From contig NC_026660.2 in the NCBI RefSeq assembly GCF_000004075.3, positions 30,321,498 to 30,385,497 on the forward strand: a stretch of DNA of 64,000 nt, given 5' to 3'. The position numbers were made by a program, and so were the translations under genes. Shown in pieces: positions 1 through 13,046 of the stretch; position 1 is the stretch's first letter, and each line of letters starts with the position of its first letter. The notes beneath the pieces are model-generated. The model made no database searches, had not been told where the DNA came from, and worked only from the letters and a program-made list of their open reading frames with translations. Source of the DNA: Cucumis sativus (lineage: Eukaryota; Streptophyta; Magnoliopsida; Cucurbitales; Cucurbitaceae).

Positions 1-48
1 GTTAAATGAAAACTTGTGGATCATACCACTTAAGCTAGGAAAGGATAC

Positions 49-1703
49 CTTTCTTCTTTGTATAGATGTCGTCGAGCCCTGTAAAGAGAAACTTCAGTTA
101 ATGTTGGCTGTTCACCATACAGCTTTATCTGCCCAGTCTGTGCCATTGCTTTGAGAAAAACCTACGGATATTGTAAAAAAAAGATCAATATAAAGATTTA
201 AAGCTACTTTTACTTATTTAAACAAGTTCTGCATTGTGTATGCTGTCCCAGTCCAGTTATTAAATGCAAGAAAAGTAGATCCAAGAAGTGCGCTTTCAAG
301 GTTGATAGATTCTATTTATGTATGAAAAGATCATCTCATCTGCAATTATAATTTACAATTTGGTATGCATATGCAAGCATGAAATAACATTCATCAATAC
401 ATAAAAGATATGCATGTATATAATACAATCAAGACTTAAGTGGGAGATAAGCACTTTATATTTGCACTTTATATTTATGACTCCCAACATATTTTGCATC
501 ACACAGCAGCTTCGTGTGGAGAGGTTCAAATTCCACTAAAAGTAATTAATACAAGTACATATGCAAAGTCATTGTAACGCCCCAAGTGCCAAATCCGGAT
601 TCCGAATCCTGGGTTTGGGGTGTTACAATCAGGTTCAACATTCACTATTCTCTTTCTTTGAATTTGGACTAACCGTTTCAACATCTGGTTTCCTTCTTTG
701 CCACCTAGACCACTGCTCTTTTTCTGGCTTTCTCCAATTCCACCAAAGTTCCTCACTTGTGCGTGGCTCCTCTATTGGCTTCTTCTTTTTAGGGTCGATG
801 AATGGGTGGGGATTTCCAGTTTTTTTGTCTAAATCAAATCCAGTTACTTCCTCGTCAGGTTCTGTTTGATAAACAACATACTGCGAAGTATCGTCTTTAG
901 GCTCTTCAATAAAATCCTCGGAAATTTCAGAGATCACCAGGTCGCTCGAATCTACTTCAGTCACTTCGGATGAATCGTGAGCAGCAGCTGCTAGTGTTCT
1001 ATTCTTCTTTCTCCTACTTCCTGGATTTTGGCCATAAGATGGAGATCCCATAGATGTACCAGTTGGTTCTGGAGCCCTTGCAGCTCTCACACGACTAGCA
1101 GTTCCTTCTGGCCAGTATTCTTCTCCTGGAATACTTGCACGTGCCCCTGAAGCTGGTTCAAGCTGCCCAGAAGTTGAGTCCATGTAAGTATGATACGGTG
1201 GGCGCTCCACCGTTACATCTTCATATGATTCATCCCTGTTCTCGCACCTGATGCAAGGAACTAACTGATTTCTCTGCGGTGACTTGTTCAAGGCATTTCC
1301 AACCAGCAGTAATCGTACTGGAAATGAACCGATAAATGGTGTCTGGATATTCATCAGAAAATTAACACGCATTTAAGACTGGTGGCAAAGAAGATGAGCT
1401 AAGATAAAATCATTCTTTCACTAGGAAGAAAAAAATTGCAATCATCGCATTATAAAGCTTCAAACCTTCAGGAAATTTGATAAAGGTTTCCCGCCAACAC
1501 ATCCATTTGCATAAAATACTCCATTCCGTCCTCTATCTGCAATTCCATGTCTTTAGAGTGATAGAAATCATTCCCATTCTTCGCGGGGTTATAACAAACT
1601 AAATTCTGTATAGTTAGTTTGATCGACAGTGAAACTACAAATCATAATCTGGATAACGATAAAACAAACCAGGATAAAGGCATGGAGTAGACAGGGAAGC
1701 CAT
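49..1703 (-). CDS. HMR: HEMERA / pTAC12, 5' part (window edge cuts the gene)
   Basis: HEMERA (pTAC12) is a plant protein found both in the plastid-encoded RNA polymerase complex and in the nucleus, where it acts in phytochrome signalling. Three exons are readable on the minus strand: 1703-1670 (starts MASLSTPCLYP), 1317-674 and 161-49. All have GT/AG borders and the phases agree (34+644 nt = 226 codons). Exon 2 carries the family hallmarks YMDSTSGQLEPASGARASIP, YWPEGTASRVRAARAPEP and WWNWRKPEKEQWSRWQRRKP. Exon 3 continues VFLKAMAQTGQIKLYGEQP and RARRHLYKEER, then a GTATCC donor. The rest lies left of base 1. I chose MASLS as start because the Arabidopsis protein begins MASIS. An in-frame ATG at 1820 would add 39 residues and is probably 5' UTR. 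The transit peptide looks short, so exon 1 is the least certain part. Confidence 0.9.
573..627. repeat. 55-bp element with inverted ends in a HEMERA intron
   Basis: The ends TGTAACGCCCCAA and TTGGGGTGTTACA are inverted copies with one mismatch, around a core that is itself partly palindromic (GGATTC/GAATCC). The element lies 47 bp inside the intron between HEMERA exons 2 and 3. TG...CA ends of this kind are common on plant LTRs and small LTR-derived elements, but no target duplication is visible, so the origin is open. Confidence 0.45.
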
Positions 1704-2099
1704 CTCCAATCCAGAAGAAACCGTATATACACCTATACCTGCACATACTTTCTCATTACAACACTGTGAAATGGTACAAACCATGAGAAAAACCAATATT
1801 CTCATGGAATTCTTTTTCAAATCTTAATAAAACGATTCTGTTGTAAAATTACAGAAGACTCGACCACATCGAAGCCGGGAAAAGATAGCATTGCCAAACA
1901 AACAATTTCACCAGTCCATTCTATCGAGATTTAAAAGACTGCTAAAATCCAGTACACGAAGCTCACCTTTAAGAACGGAGCAAATAATTCGGCTGCCGTC
2001 AACTCCGGTGGGATTTTGAATGAGGTCGCCGGAGAATTTCAGGCGGGCTATGTGCTACCACGAGAGGCGGGGGAAATAAATTGAGAAAGGTTTTAGAAG

Positions 2100-4280
2100 T
2101 GGATAAGGTTAAAAGGATCCCAAATTTGATTTGAAAAATACCCTTCTTTTTTGCTTTTGATAAACAACCTTGCTATAGCGACGCAAAAGACGGATTTGCC
2201 CTTTTCTACGTTCATTGTTAATATTATTATTACTATTTATAACTGTGATGAGTTAAGCGTTTAAAATCGATCGTTATAAATCATTTAAATTTAATTTACA
2301 TTTGAAGATTTATGATTTCATTGAAGTTATTGAAAACGTTGGTTTTACTATGAACGATGGTTTGTAGGCTATTAACAATAGTCGTTTGACAAAATTGCTT
2401 AGAGAGGGAGCATTTTATTTGATTACGATCCTACACATTTAAACCATTTTAAATAGAGTAATGAGAAAGAAACCGAGTAATATATACATACACATACATA
2501 TATATATATATATATATGCATGATACATACAAAAACCAGATGTGTTATCAAATTTGGTAGGTTGTTTGTTAGCTATTTTTCAATTCATTTTGGTCTACAA
2601 AACTAAAACGTGTATTACGTGATTTATAGGGTAGTTATGGTTTGTAGTAATTTGATGAATAGTAATTAAGCATATAACAACATTTTTTAAAAAAAATTTG
2701 CAAATATAGCAAAGTTTATTAATTATAAACTTGTATCATTGACGAATTATTGTGTTTTATCAATGATAACAAATATTTGCAATACAATCTATTAGTGATA
2801 GACTTTTATATATTTTATCATATTTGTAATTTTTTTTAATGTTTTCATGTACTATTTGAATATAATTGTTATATTTACACCTATCATTTTATTATAGGGG
2901 AATCGTTTTTATATTACATGACTATTGAGAAAAAAAACGAATGTAGTAAAATATCACAGTTTATATATATGATAGATTGCATAAAAGCGGTGTGTGTTTA
3001 TATGTGTCAAGATAGCAATATTTTGTTGCATTTTGCAACTATTTTGATTTATTTTATTATATTTCAAAATAACCCCTATTCTAAACCATGTAATATCACA
3101 AGATGATAACCGACAAAGGAAATGTGACAGTAAGTTAGTTAACAAATTGGGTTGTTCAACCTAACGTTCAGTAAGTAACTACAACTGATTTTACCGTTTA
3201 CAAATACAATACCAAACACACTTGAAGCAATTTCTAAACACGTAATCACACACATAAAATACAATTCTATTTGTGTTGAATAATTTTGTTTTCAAAATCA
3301 ATGTTTATAAACACAATGTTTAAAAATTCATAAAAGTATATGGAACAAACAGTGAATTGTCATAGTCTTAATTTATTTTAGCTGGATTGCAATATTTCGT
3401 GTTTGAAGTCTAAATTATTTTACTACTTATTATAATAGTATGTGTACATTTTAGTTTAAGAATAAAATAGTAAACATTGTAACAAATTTACACTATTAAC
3501 AATCTTTAGTACAAGTAATTAAAATTTATATAACTATGACCCCAAAGACCTCTAGGATTATAAGTAGGGCAAGTGGGCAGCATAGTGAATAAGCACGTCA
3601 AGGCAAATCGGACTGCCGGTCAAACGTGGAATAGCTGACCAAATAAAATTCCACTAAATCATTTGTTGACGTTTGTTTCAAATCTCAAAGATATGCTTAT
3701 TTATTATTATTAATATCATTACTATTATTTCAAAGTGGGTGAAAATATATTCCAATGTTATCTTTTATTTTCTTACTTTAAACAAATGTAATATTTAATG
3801 ATAGACGGTCTCAGCTCTCGTTTAGAGAACATTTTTTTAAAAAAATTAATTATTTTTAAATTATATGAATGATATCGAGTGATACCCTTCTAGCACGGAC
3901 TATCAACTTTACTTATAAAAGTATATCACTGTTGTCGAATGTTTGTTAGAGATAGAATATGAAATTTACTATTTTTAACTATTTCTCTTTTATATATATA
4001 TATATTGTTTTTTTTTGTTGAAGTAAAAGAATGTTATATTTCATAAGAAAATGTTGATTTAAGCGTGTGTAAATTTTTTCATACTATTTTATTTTTAGGA
4101 CAACAACAAATATATTGAGATTGAAAATACAATTTGAGTTTGGAAGTTACAACCTTTTGTTGAGATGTTTGGGATATAAACATATAGTGAACAAAAGAGG
4201 CATAAAATCTAATAGGAAGATGAACATTAATTATAAATAGACAAAAAAAGTTCAAATTTTTACTAAAAATAATTTGATTG
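2100..4280. other. Intergenic, AT-rich; divergent upstream region of HEMERA and GALT2
   Basis: No gene is supported. It holds a short (TA)n run near 2498-2516, a MITE-like element (2679-2843), and a less AT-rich stretch at about 3540-3680 with several W-box-like TTGAC/GTCAA cores that may belong to the GALT2 upstream region. The short open frames here are AT-rich and resemble nothing. Confidence 0.6.
2679..2843. mobile_element. MITE-like element, copy 1
   Basis: A 165-bp AT-rich unit has inverted ends: the left AACATT, A-run, GCAAATATAGCAAA is answered at the right by the complement of a TTTATCATATTTGTAA, T-run, AATGTT arm. The interior has paired TCTATTAGTGATAGA-like segments. A second copy with better ends lies at 54753-54936. 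It is non-coding and its superfamily is not settled. Confidence 0.5.
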
Positions 4281-4971
4281 GGTGAGAATATTTATCAAAA
4301 ACTGGAATTGTAATTTGAACCCCACCAACCAAAAGTTTAGTGGAAGTTATTTTACAATTCAGTCCCTCAAAATGTTCTTATTTTCGTTTCATGGGTTACT
4401 TCAATCTAACATGATAGCTTCGTTCTCGGTCCTTTCCGCTTCGTTGATGTTTATGGGACCTTCCATTTGTGTATTCAATCTAAATTTCAGGTCACATTTC
4501 TCCACCCAGACTGTTTTTCCCGCATTTACTTGATCTTCGGTGATTCCTTGGTGTTGCCCAGCCCTGTTGATGGGTTTCATTTTTTTTCTTGTTTTCTCGA
4601 TCACCATTTCCTACATAGGGTTTTTTTCGGGATAAGATTCAACCAAGATCCCTAAAAGAAACGACGAACCCCGGTGATTTTGGGGTTCTACAACAGTTTT
4701 TCGTGTTTCCGATTACAATGTGTTTGTTTGTTTGTTATATCTGAAATTTGGTTGTTCCTAAACCCTGTATTTCACATCCATTCGATCTTTTGGTTATTGG
4801 GGTATTTGGGTATGTGTATGAGATTTTTGTTGCCATATTGCATCGTGTTGATCCATGTTCGGATGTTGGGGATGAAGGCTTGGCGACTCGGATGAATTTG
4901 TATGTGTAGTTTTATGGTTTCTGTAGAGTACGTTTGAGGCTGTTGTTAGGCAATTTTATTTTTATTTGTAG

Positions 4972-7900
4972 ATGAAGAAGGTTAAAACCGAACCTCCGGT
5001 TGCGAGGAGACTCAGGTTATCGCATCTTCTTCTCGTAATTGGAGTGTTGTATTTAGTTTTCATATCATTTAAGTTTCCACGTTTTTTGGAAATTGCTGCG
5101 ACGTTGAGCGGGGATGAAAGTAATAATGGGTTGGATTCAAATGGAGTTGACAGTGAAGGAATGGATTTTAGCAAAGCGTCGTTGAGTTCTGTTTATAAGG
5201 ATACATTTCATCGGAAACTGGAAGATAATCAGCATTTAGAAGCACCATTGACGCCTAAAAAAGAGCCACTCGAAGAGGTGAATAATGTTACTGGACCGAT
5301 AAAGCCAATTAAGCATAAATATGGTCGGATAACCGGTAACATTTCGAGTCAGCTGAATCATACCAATGATTTTTCAATGCTTGAGACAATGGCAGATGAA
5401 GCTTGGACATTAGGCTCGATGGCTTGGGAAGAAGTAGATAAATTTGGGTTGAATGAGACTTCTGAAAGTTCTATACTCGAGGGAAAACCTGAGTCATGTC
5501 CTTCATGGATATCTACTGATGGGAAAAAGTTAATGGAGGGAGATGGACTCATGTTCCTTCCTTGTGGACTTGCTGCAGGTTCATCTATTACAATAATTGG
5601 AACCCCTCATCTTGCTCATCAGGAGTACGTGCCCCAACTTTTGAAGGTGGGAGGTGATCCTAAGGTCATGGTTTCACAGTTTATGGTTGAATTGCAAGGA
5701 TTGAAATCGGTCGATGGTGAGGACCCACCAAAGATCCTTCACTTGAATCCACGGCTGAAAGGTGATTGGAGTAAACGGCCGGTCATTGAACACAATACAT
5801 GTTATAGGATGCAGTGGGGAACGGCTCAAAGGTGTGATGGTTTGCCATCAAGTAGTGAGGACGAAATGCTTGGTGAGTTATCCCCTCTGTTCCTATTTTT
5901 CTCGTATCTTTCATTACCAGCACTCCAAACATAAATTTTAATCCTTCATGCATTGAAAAAAAATTTATTCAATGTGGATGCTTCTCCTAATAATTGGACA
6001 TAGAGTTGAAGCATAATTTTTACCTTTTCTCTTACACTCATTATTATAAGACTGCTAGTCACATCGTTCCAACCACTCAAATCATTACTTTACCTCTTCA
6101 TGTGCAGACTTAGTAGACTATTCCTGTTTTAAGAAAGCTATAGCAGAGCGGATGAAAGTTTATAACATTCTCCTACAGTTCTACTATAATTATTCTTTTG
6201 TCACTTTGTTTTAAACAAATAAAAAGGAAAACAATACCATTATGGTTAAGTTGTGTCTTTCTTTCCCTTCCAACACCTCAATTATTTCATTCTTCTAGGT
6301 GTGCCGTAGTACCAATGCGGTCTGACATTTTGTTCCTTTCAATTTTTTTATTTGACAGTTGATGGAAATCATCGATGCGAAAAATGGTTGAGAAGTGATG
6401 TTACAGATTCGAAAGAATCGAAAACAACCTCATGGTTCAGGAGATTCATAGGGAGGGAGCAAAAGCCAGAAGTGACTTGGCCATTTCCCTTTATGGAGGG
6501 CAGATTGTTTATCTTAACACTTCGTGCTGGTGTTGATGGATACCATATAAATGTTGGTGGTCGGCATTTGACTTCTTTTGCCTATCGCCCTGTAAGTATA
6601 TGGAGAAGTGGAGGATGTTGATCACTATTTCACTTTGGTTGATGTTTGTCTTCTGCTGCAGTTGATATTGATCATCCGTCCCACGTTTTAATATTAAATT
6701 TCTTATATCTTTGTTTGAATTTCATATAGGGATTTACGCTTGAAGATGCAACTGGATTAGCAGTTAAAGGAGATGTGGACATTCATTCTACATATGCTAC
6801 AGCTCTTCCTACGTCTCATCCAAGCTTCTCTCCTCAACGAGTTCTTGAAATGTCAGAGAAATGGAAATCTCAGCCTTTGCCAAAGAGTTCCGTTTTTCTT
6901 TTTATTGGTGTTCTGTCTGCTACTAATCATTTTGCGGAGCGTATGGCCGTTAGGAAAACTTGGATGCAGTCTTCAGCTGTCATGTCATCAAATGTAGTTG
7001 TTCGCTTCTTTGTTGCACTGGTATGACTCTTGTGTTCATCTCTCCAAGGTATATTCATAGAAGTAGAGTGAAGAATAGTAGTTGTTGACTTGTTGTAATT
7101 GTTGATGTTTCTCATGCATACAGAAGATGAAGAATCCCGTAACCTTGATTAATGTATTCTGAAAATGTTCTATTTGGATGCGAACAAAATATGTGCTACG
7201 TTCCACTGACAATGGAATATGTTGACACATAAACGGGAAAACAACAAGAGAGCATGCAATGGTTAGCTATGCTGGTTCGCATTTTAAATAAATAAGAATC
7301 TAAGAACTAATGCAATGTTGTATGACAATCATACAGCTGTACTCGTATCAAGTCATATGATGCAGATCTGAAACAGTGATTCAATCCATAATTATCTCTT
7401 TTCCTTGATTTCCTATATATTTAATGAGCTGAAGACTTTTTTTTTCTGATTGAAAACAAACAAACCTCGTATTCATCAAAAGAAAGGAAACCACTGCCAA
7501 AAGACCTTATAGACGAGGGATCCCTTATTTGAAATGGAACTGTTTTCTCTTTCCTTCCAACAATGTTTTTGTACCCCTGGAATGATTCACTGTAACCAGT
7601 TTATTTATAGACTTACTTATTTCATTCCAATTGGTTCTATTTTTGGTATTTTGGTTCACTTCAAATCCATTCTCCTTTGGTATATGCAGTTATTGGCTGT
7701 TTATAAAACTAAAAGTCAAATTATATTTATTATAGAAATCTGATCAATTATATAAAACCATACCGAATTGAACTTTAAAGGCCCGTTGAAGCCTGTGAAC
7801 GATGCCATTCTTGCCAAAAGTGATGTTGATTAGGAGGTGGCAGCCGCATATGATAATAAATGTAAAAGCACTATTGAGGAACTTAGTAGTTTCCTTACTG

Positions 7901-9614
7901 GGAAACCCTGAGAGGCTTTCCGTATATCTTTTATTTGGCTATGGAAGTATTTTCTTGGCTGCTATCCTTCTATTTGGCTAACAAAGGAGAATTTAGATTT
8001 TAGTGAAAGTCTTGGAGAAAGAAGACCTTTATATGTTTGCAGACTTTGTTATTTCCAGAGGGGGAAATACCTCATGAAATTCCAATGTAGCATATAGTTC
8101 TATCTTGGTTATCGACATGTAAGCTGAGTCACTACCACTGTAAGGGAAGACTGATTCGTGGTCAGTCCTCCCATCCACTTTGGCACTCGGGATTTCTTAG
8201 ATCTTAATTTCATTTATGTTCTTCCGTGTTTATTTGATTATTTCCACGGTGGGTTTTTGTATTTCTTCTCATGTATAATCTCACAATGTAGAATCCGAGG
8301 AAGGAGGTCAATGCTGTGCTGAAAAAGGAAGCTGCATATTTCGGTGATATTGTGATCCTGCCCTTCATGGACCGCTATGAGCTTGTCGTTCTCAAGACTA
8401 TTGCCATATGTGAGTTTGGGGTGAGTTTGCGTTTCCCCTCTTCTGTTATCACTGTTTGGGATCTTCTTCATAGAACTTTGTACTATAAACTGTGAATAGC
8501 TTATGACCATAGTGTATGCTGTTTTTCAATCTCCCCTTGCAGGTAGTGAACTTGACAGCTTCATATATTATGAAATGTGACGACGATACCTTTGTGAGGG
8601 TGGAAACTGTTTTAAAACAGATCGAAGGCATTTCATCCAAGAAGTCCCTATACATGGGCAATCTCAACCTCTTGCATCGCCCTCTCAGACATGGAAAATG
8701 GGCAGTCACATATGAGGTAAATTATATACGTTTTAGCGTATAAAAGTTGTATACTCTTTGCTTTTATCCCACTTTGGTTACAACGGTAATCCACCTATTT
8801 TACTGGATAACTTTCATTCATCAATTAACAATGTTTAGCACAACATTGCTGCTTGTAAATATAATTGCCAATTGATATTATTACTTATATGCCCTTAACA
8901 AACTTGATTCTGTGTTTTTTTTATATTATTATTTTATAATTGCTATGAACTTGATTATCTATCCCAATCTTAAATACCCTCCCCTTCTCAAAAAAAAAAA
9001 AAAAAAAATTGCAATCTCAAAGAATTCCTTTCCATTCCTATGTCTCGTCACTAAACTACAGAAGTGGGCCCACCTAACTCCTTTCCTTTATTGTACATTT
9101 ATTATTGGTGGCTTATCCCTTTGTTTCAATCTATTAAACAAAAAGCTTTGAACAATCCATTTTGTTTCCTTTCTTTACACTAACGATTTGTTTCCATGTA
9201 CAAATATCAGGAATGGCCAGAAGAAGTCTATCCTCCATATGCCAATGGGCCAGGATATATCGTTTCCATTGACATTGCTAAATACATTGTCTCTCAACAT
9301 GAAAACAAGAGCTTGAGGGTTAGTTTGAGAACATTAATCTTATTGTTTCTGTTTGTCTGTACCCCTCTTTTGTGTAATGATAGGATGTTTTGGTATGATG
9401 GCAGATATTCAAGATGGAGGATGTGAGCATGGGAATGTGGGTTGAACAGTTCAACAGTACTGTGGCGACAGTTCAATACTCTCACAACTGGAAATTTTGC
9501 CAATATGGATGTATGGAAGACTATTTTACAGCACACTATCAATCTCCAAGACAGATACTCTGCTTGTGGGATAAATTGGCCAGAGGACACGCTCATTGTT
9601 GCAACTTCAGGTAA
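4972..9614 (+). CDS. GALT2: Hydroxyproline O-galactosyltransferase, GALT2-like (GT31 with galectin domain)
   Basis: A Golgi type II membrane enzyme that adds the first galactose to hydroxyproline of arabinogalactan proteins. Seven exons: 4972-5872, 6359-6591, 6730-7020, 8292-8420, 8543-8716, 9211-9318, 9405-9614. All introns are GT/AG and the frame is continuous, giving 681 residues. A short basic N-terminus precedes one membrane anchor (about residues 16-36), then a variable stem. A galectin-type lectin domain follows (about 195-378; [28 protein letters not shown]). The GT31 catalytic domain starts near 420 ([20 protein letters not shown]) with the metal-binding DDD at 531-533 ([11 protein letters not shown]), then GPGYIVS and [15 protein letters not shown]. 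It ends CCNFR. The MKxVK start and the LSHLLL...FKFP anchor point to GALT2 rather than GALT3-6. Leader sequence lies at about 4300-4971. Confidence 0.92.
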
Positions 9615-10980
9615 CAATTTTCCCCACTCTGTATTTCTAGCCATGTTTATTATTCAGTGTAGGCATCATGAATTCAAACTATGATGCATTATAATTGTTA
9701 ATTTTTATTTTTTAAAAAAAGAAAATCAAGATCAGTTTTCCATGTATAGAATTATGATGTGGAATGGGCATTTTGATATGAAGTTAGCTTGATTCCTCCA
9801 TTTATTATTTTACTTTTGCCTCGAGTGTTTCTTAATGGATGGATAGTCTACCTAACTCTTTTTTTCATAATTATTTTCTGAATACAAGCAAGTTTCTCAG
9901 GCCATTTAGGCCCAAAAATGGAAGTTTATAACTTTATTAGACAAAATAAACACGAATATTAAAATTAACTTTATAATAAAAGGACAAAAATGGAACTTGT
10001 TTCTATCTCTACATTGAACTATTTTCGTATGAGTCTAATAATGAGTTGCTTTGCTTGTACCGAAAAGAAAAAAAAAATCAATTCAACGATTCTTACCCAA
10101 CTTTTTACTAAGACTATTCAATTCATGCCTTTTTTTGAAGATTAAGTTTTGATTATTTTCTTGAGTTTAATTGAGGCGATTCTGAAAAGAACACTAACAA
10201 ATCATGTGACAATTAATATATGAAGCAAGATAAGTATTTTGTGAGATTAATTGAGATGTAATACTTCGCTATTTTATTTTGAGCTCGACATCACGAAGTT
10301 GAAAGTTGACATCAATTAAAAGTACGTGTCTACCTAATTTATTAATGCTGAATTTCTTCTTTTAGGTTGAGCATTGCCCAATAAATTAATAAATAATGCT
10401 GATACTCAACAAGGTAATCATGTAAAATATTAACAACTTGGTTTTTTTTAAAAAAAATATATAGAACAAAATCACAACTTTTAAAAATAATTTCTTAATT
10501 CCTCCTCAAGTGCAGTTTTTTTAATACAAAACTCTATTGAAAAATAATAACATATTGAAGTCTTCTGAATTTTTCAACCAAAATGTTTAAAACTTAGAAA
10601 TCTATAAAATAACTCTTATTGGTAGATTCTAATTGGAAAAATGGTTGGAATCCGTAGTGGATGGAATTAATGAGTTGAAAGGATAGGATAACCAAATCAC
10701 GAAAGAAAAGGAATTTGGTTCAAGTAAAGCCCCAAATCTTCTTTCCCTCCCATTGGGTCTTTCAATTACGTGGGTCCTATTTTATTCATTTCCTTGTATT
10801 TTAGTTAAAAGTGTAGCCAATGGATCCGATATTTGATTTTTTTTTGGTTGATGAAACCAATATTTGAAGAAAAGAAAAAAGAGTTTGATTAATGCTCACC
10901 AAGAATTGAAGAAGTTGTAAATTTTAACATTTAAAATATAGTTTTAGTAGGCAAAGATTTTTTGAAAAAACTCCGAAATA
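9615..10980. other. Intergenic: GALT2 3' flank
   Basis: AT-rich sequence, presumably the GALT2 3' UTR followed by spacer. I see no gene, RNA or structured repeat in it. Confidence 0.5.
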
Positions 10981-11525
10981 TATGAAGAATATGCATTCGC
11001 ACGTGTCAGGGAGGGGGCCATCCGACGTGGCAGTTATTAATTTGGTTTTGGTTTGGTCATCGTTGCCGACACGACACTCGTCTGCCTTGCTGGCTCTCGC
11101 GTTGTCGGGACGCGTAATCAAAGACAACGAGACAAGATCTCCCCCTGGGTCCCACTCTCACCCTGGGCCCCACATATCTGTCGGCAATGCTTTTGCGCGT
11201 GTTCTTCACGCCCTCCATTTGCTGGCAAAAAACGGTTTTTACGCGGCCGTTACACGCGCGCCGTTGTGATTCTTGTTGGGACCGCTTATTGTCCTCAGAC
11301 TCTCTATGCGAGTTGGAAATGTGTATACTCGCTCTCAGGTTCTTACGCGTGCGAGGATCTCAACGTGGCGGAATATGGGAAGGGGGACGTGGGGGGTTTC
11401 TTTTGTTATTGGATCCTTCTTTCTGAAATTTGCAGTCACGGAAAATCTATGACACTGCCCTTGTGTGCAATGTCGATACTACCCTTTTCCTATAAATGGT
11501 AAAATACAATTTTTCTTTTTTATTT
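10981..11525 (+). promoter_or_regulatory. GC-rich promoter-like island with ABRE/G-box and CGCG-box motifs and a TATA box
   Basis: This block stands out from AT-rich surroundings. ACGT-core elements: CACGTGTC (11000-11007), GACGTGGCAG (11024-11033), AACGTGGCGG (11362-11371), GACGTGGG (11386-11393). CGCG-box (CAMTA-type) cores: ACGCGT at 11110 and 11345, GCGCGT at 11195, ACGCGG at 11241, CACGCGCGCC at 11253. A consensus TATAAAT lies at 11491-11497, just where the GC-rich block ends. ABREs bind bZIP factors of the abscisic acid response. The two open frames across it (95 and 149 codons) resemble no protein. Either it is a distal stress-response module of ERD4, whose ATG is 2.9 kb further on, or the promoter of an unrecognised or lost gene. 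Confidence 0.5.
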
Positions 11526-12983
11526 CTTTCTATGGATTTTAACCATAAGAACTTGTAATTAAGATGGTTGACGTGGAAATATGGACCAATTGGAAAATTT
11601 GTAAGCTACCGAGAAAATAATTCAATTACGCAAAAATACAAAAAAATATTGATGTGGTGCTAAGCTACTGATATTTTGATGATTTTAAGTTATTAAGAGG
11701 TCGAGATTAGATTTGTGAAAGATAAGTTGTTAGGTTTCCAATAATTAGATAGTACCATTGTTTAACGGAGTGACGATGCTTCGTCTTTTTTATTTTTCAT
11801 TATGAATCGTTTGCTGTGAACTTGGACTACTACTATTTGGCCTTCAAGGTACTACTACATGGATCATCAACGATATTATTAGGACCTTCATGGTATCACT
11901 ATAGACTACTAAAATGTCTAGGCACTAAGATATGAGTCCTCTATATAACCGTCATGCATAGGCCCTATTACTACATTTACGATGTATCCATTGTACTTAT
12001 TAAAAAGTTAAGTTGGTCTCTTAATTTTCAATTATATATCTAGAAGATTGTTGTAGTTTCAATTATGTATCTGCCTACTTTCAAATATTTTAAAAGATGT
12101 AATAAACTATCTAAGAAACAATAATAAACAGTACCCAAAAAAGTAACATAAATAACAATCAAACAAATGGCTCCATATAACAGCCAGCCCATGAGGCATT
12201 AATTGCTTCACACGTTTCATTAACATAACACATTAGGTAAATAATTGGACATATAATATAAGGCATCGTCGTTAGAAAAATAACAAAAGAAGGGAATAAA
12301 CAATCTACGTATATAATTAAAGTGTACTACAAAAAAAGTACATAATTAAAAACGACAAAAAATACAATTATAATTATTTCACTTATGGGTAATATTTTGA
12401 CCAAGGTTTTGATCAATTATAATATTACAATTATTAAATCATTAAATCAAATTTCAATTCACCACAAAAAGTGGTCAAGGCTTTGGAAATTATTATCCCA
12501 AGACACATGATCACGTGTTCCACTAACACTGCAATGCTTTAATTTAAACGAAAAAAGGAATCACTTTTGTTATCCTTACACTATAAAGATGAGAAGAGTC
12601 CATCTAATTATAAACTCAAATTATTTGACTCAATAGTGAATATTTTTTTGTTGTCTAAATAAATCAAGTCAAGGTTATATAAATCAAAATATTTAAAATT
12701 TAAAATTTATCTCTATCCAAATCTATAATTAATTTTATTTTGAAAAGTTATTTCTATAAATAATTTAGTAAATATCGTTCCTTCAGTTTGTTACATGATA
12801 TAAAATTAAAATTTATGGTTTGAATTTCCTCTAGTATTTTATTGTCTATTATTTTAAAAAACGTATATGAAAAAATATTAGTAAAAAAAAAAAAAGCAAA
12901 AATGGGAACGAAGGACAAATTTGGAAACCTACGAAACATTCCCTAAGGAAGAATTGCAATTTCAGTTATATTAAATAAATAAG

Positions 12984-13046
<63 letters not shown>

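Noticed and set aside
481-540. GGTTCAAATTCC, like a tRNA T-loop
   Set aside because: No A-box, acceptor stem or anticodon arm at the right spacing.
1635-1820. Signal-peptide-like start MKKNSMRILVFLMV in frame before HEMERA MASLS
   Set aside because: Known HEMERA proteins start at MAS; the upstream part fits a 5' UTR. Not excluded if transcripts show otherwise.
4282-4895. Several open frames before GALT2
   Set aside because: They lie in the probable leader and promoter of GALT2 and show no protein features.
10982-11502. Two overlapping open frames (95 and 149 codons) in the GC-rich island
   Set aside because: They resemble no protein, and the DNA is explained by promoter motifs. GC-rich non-coding DNA has fewer chance stops.
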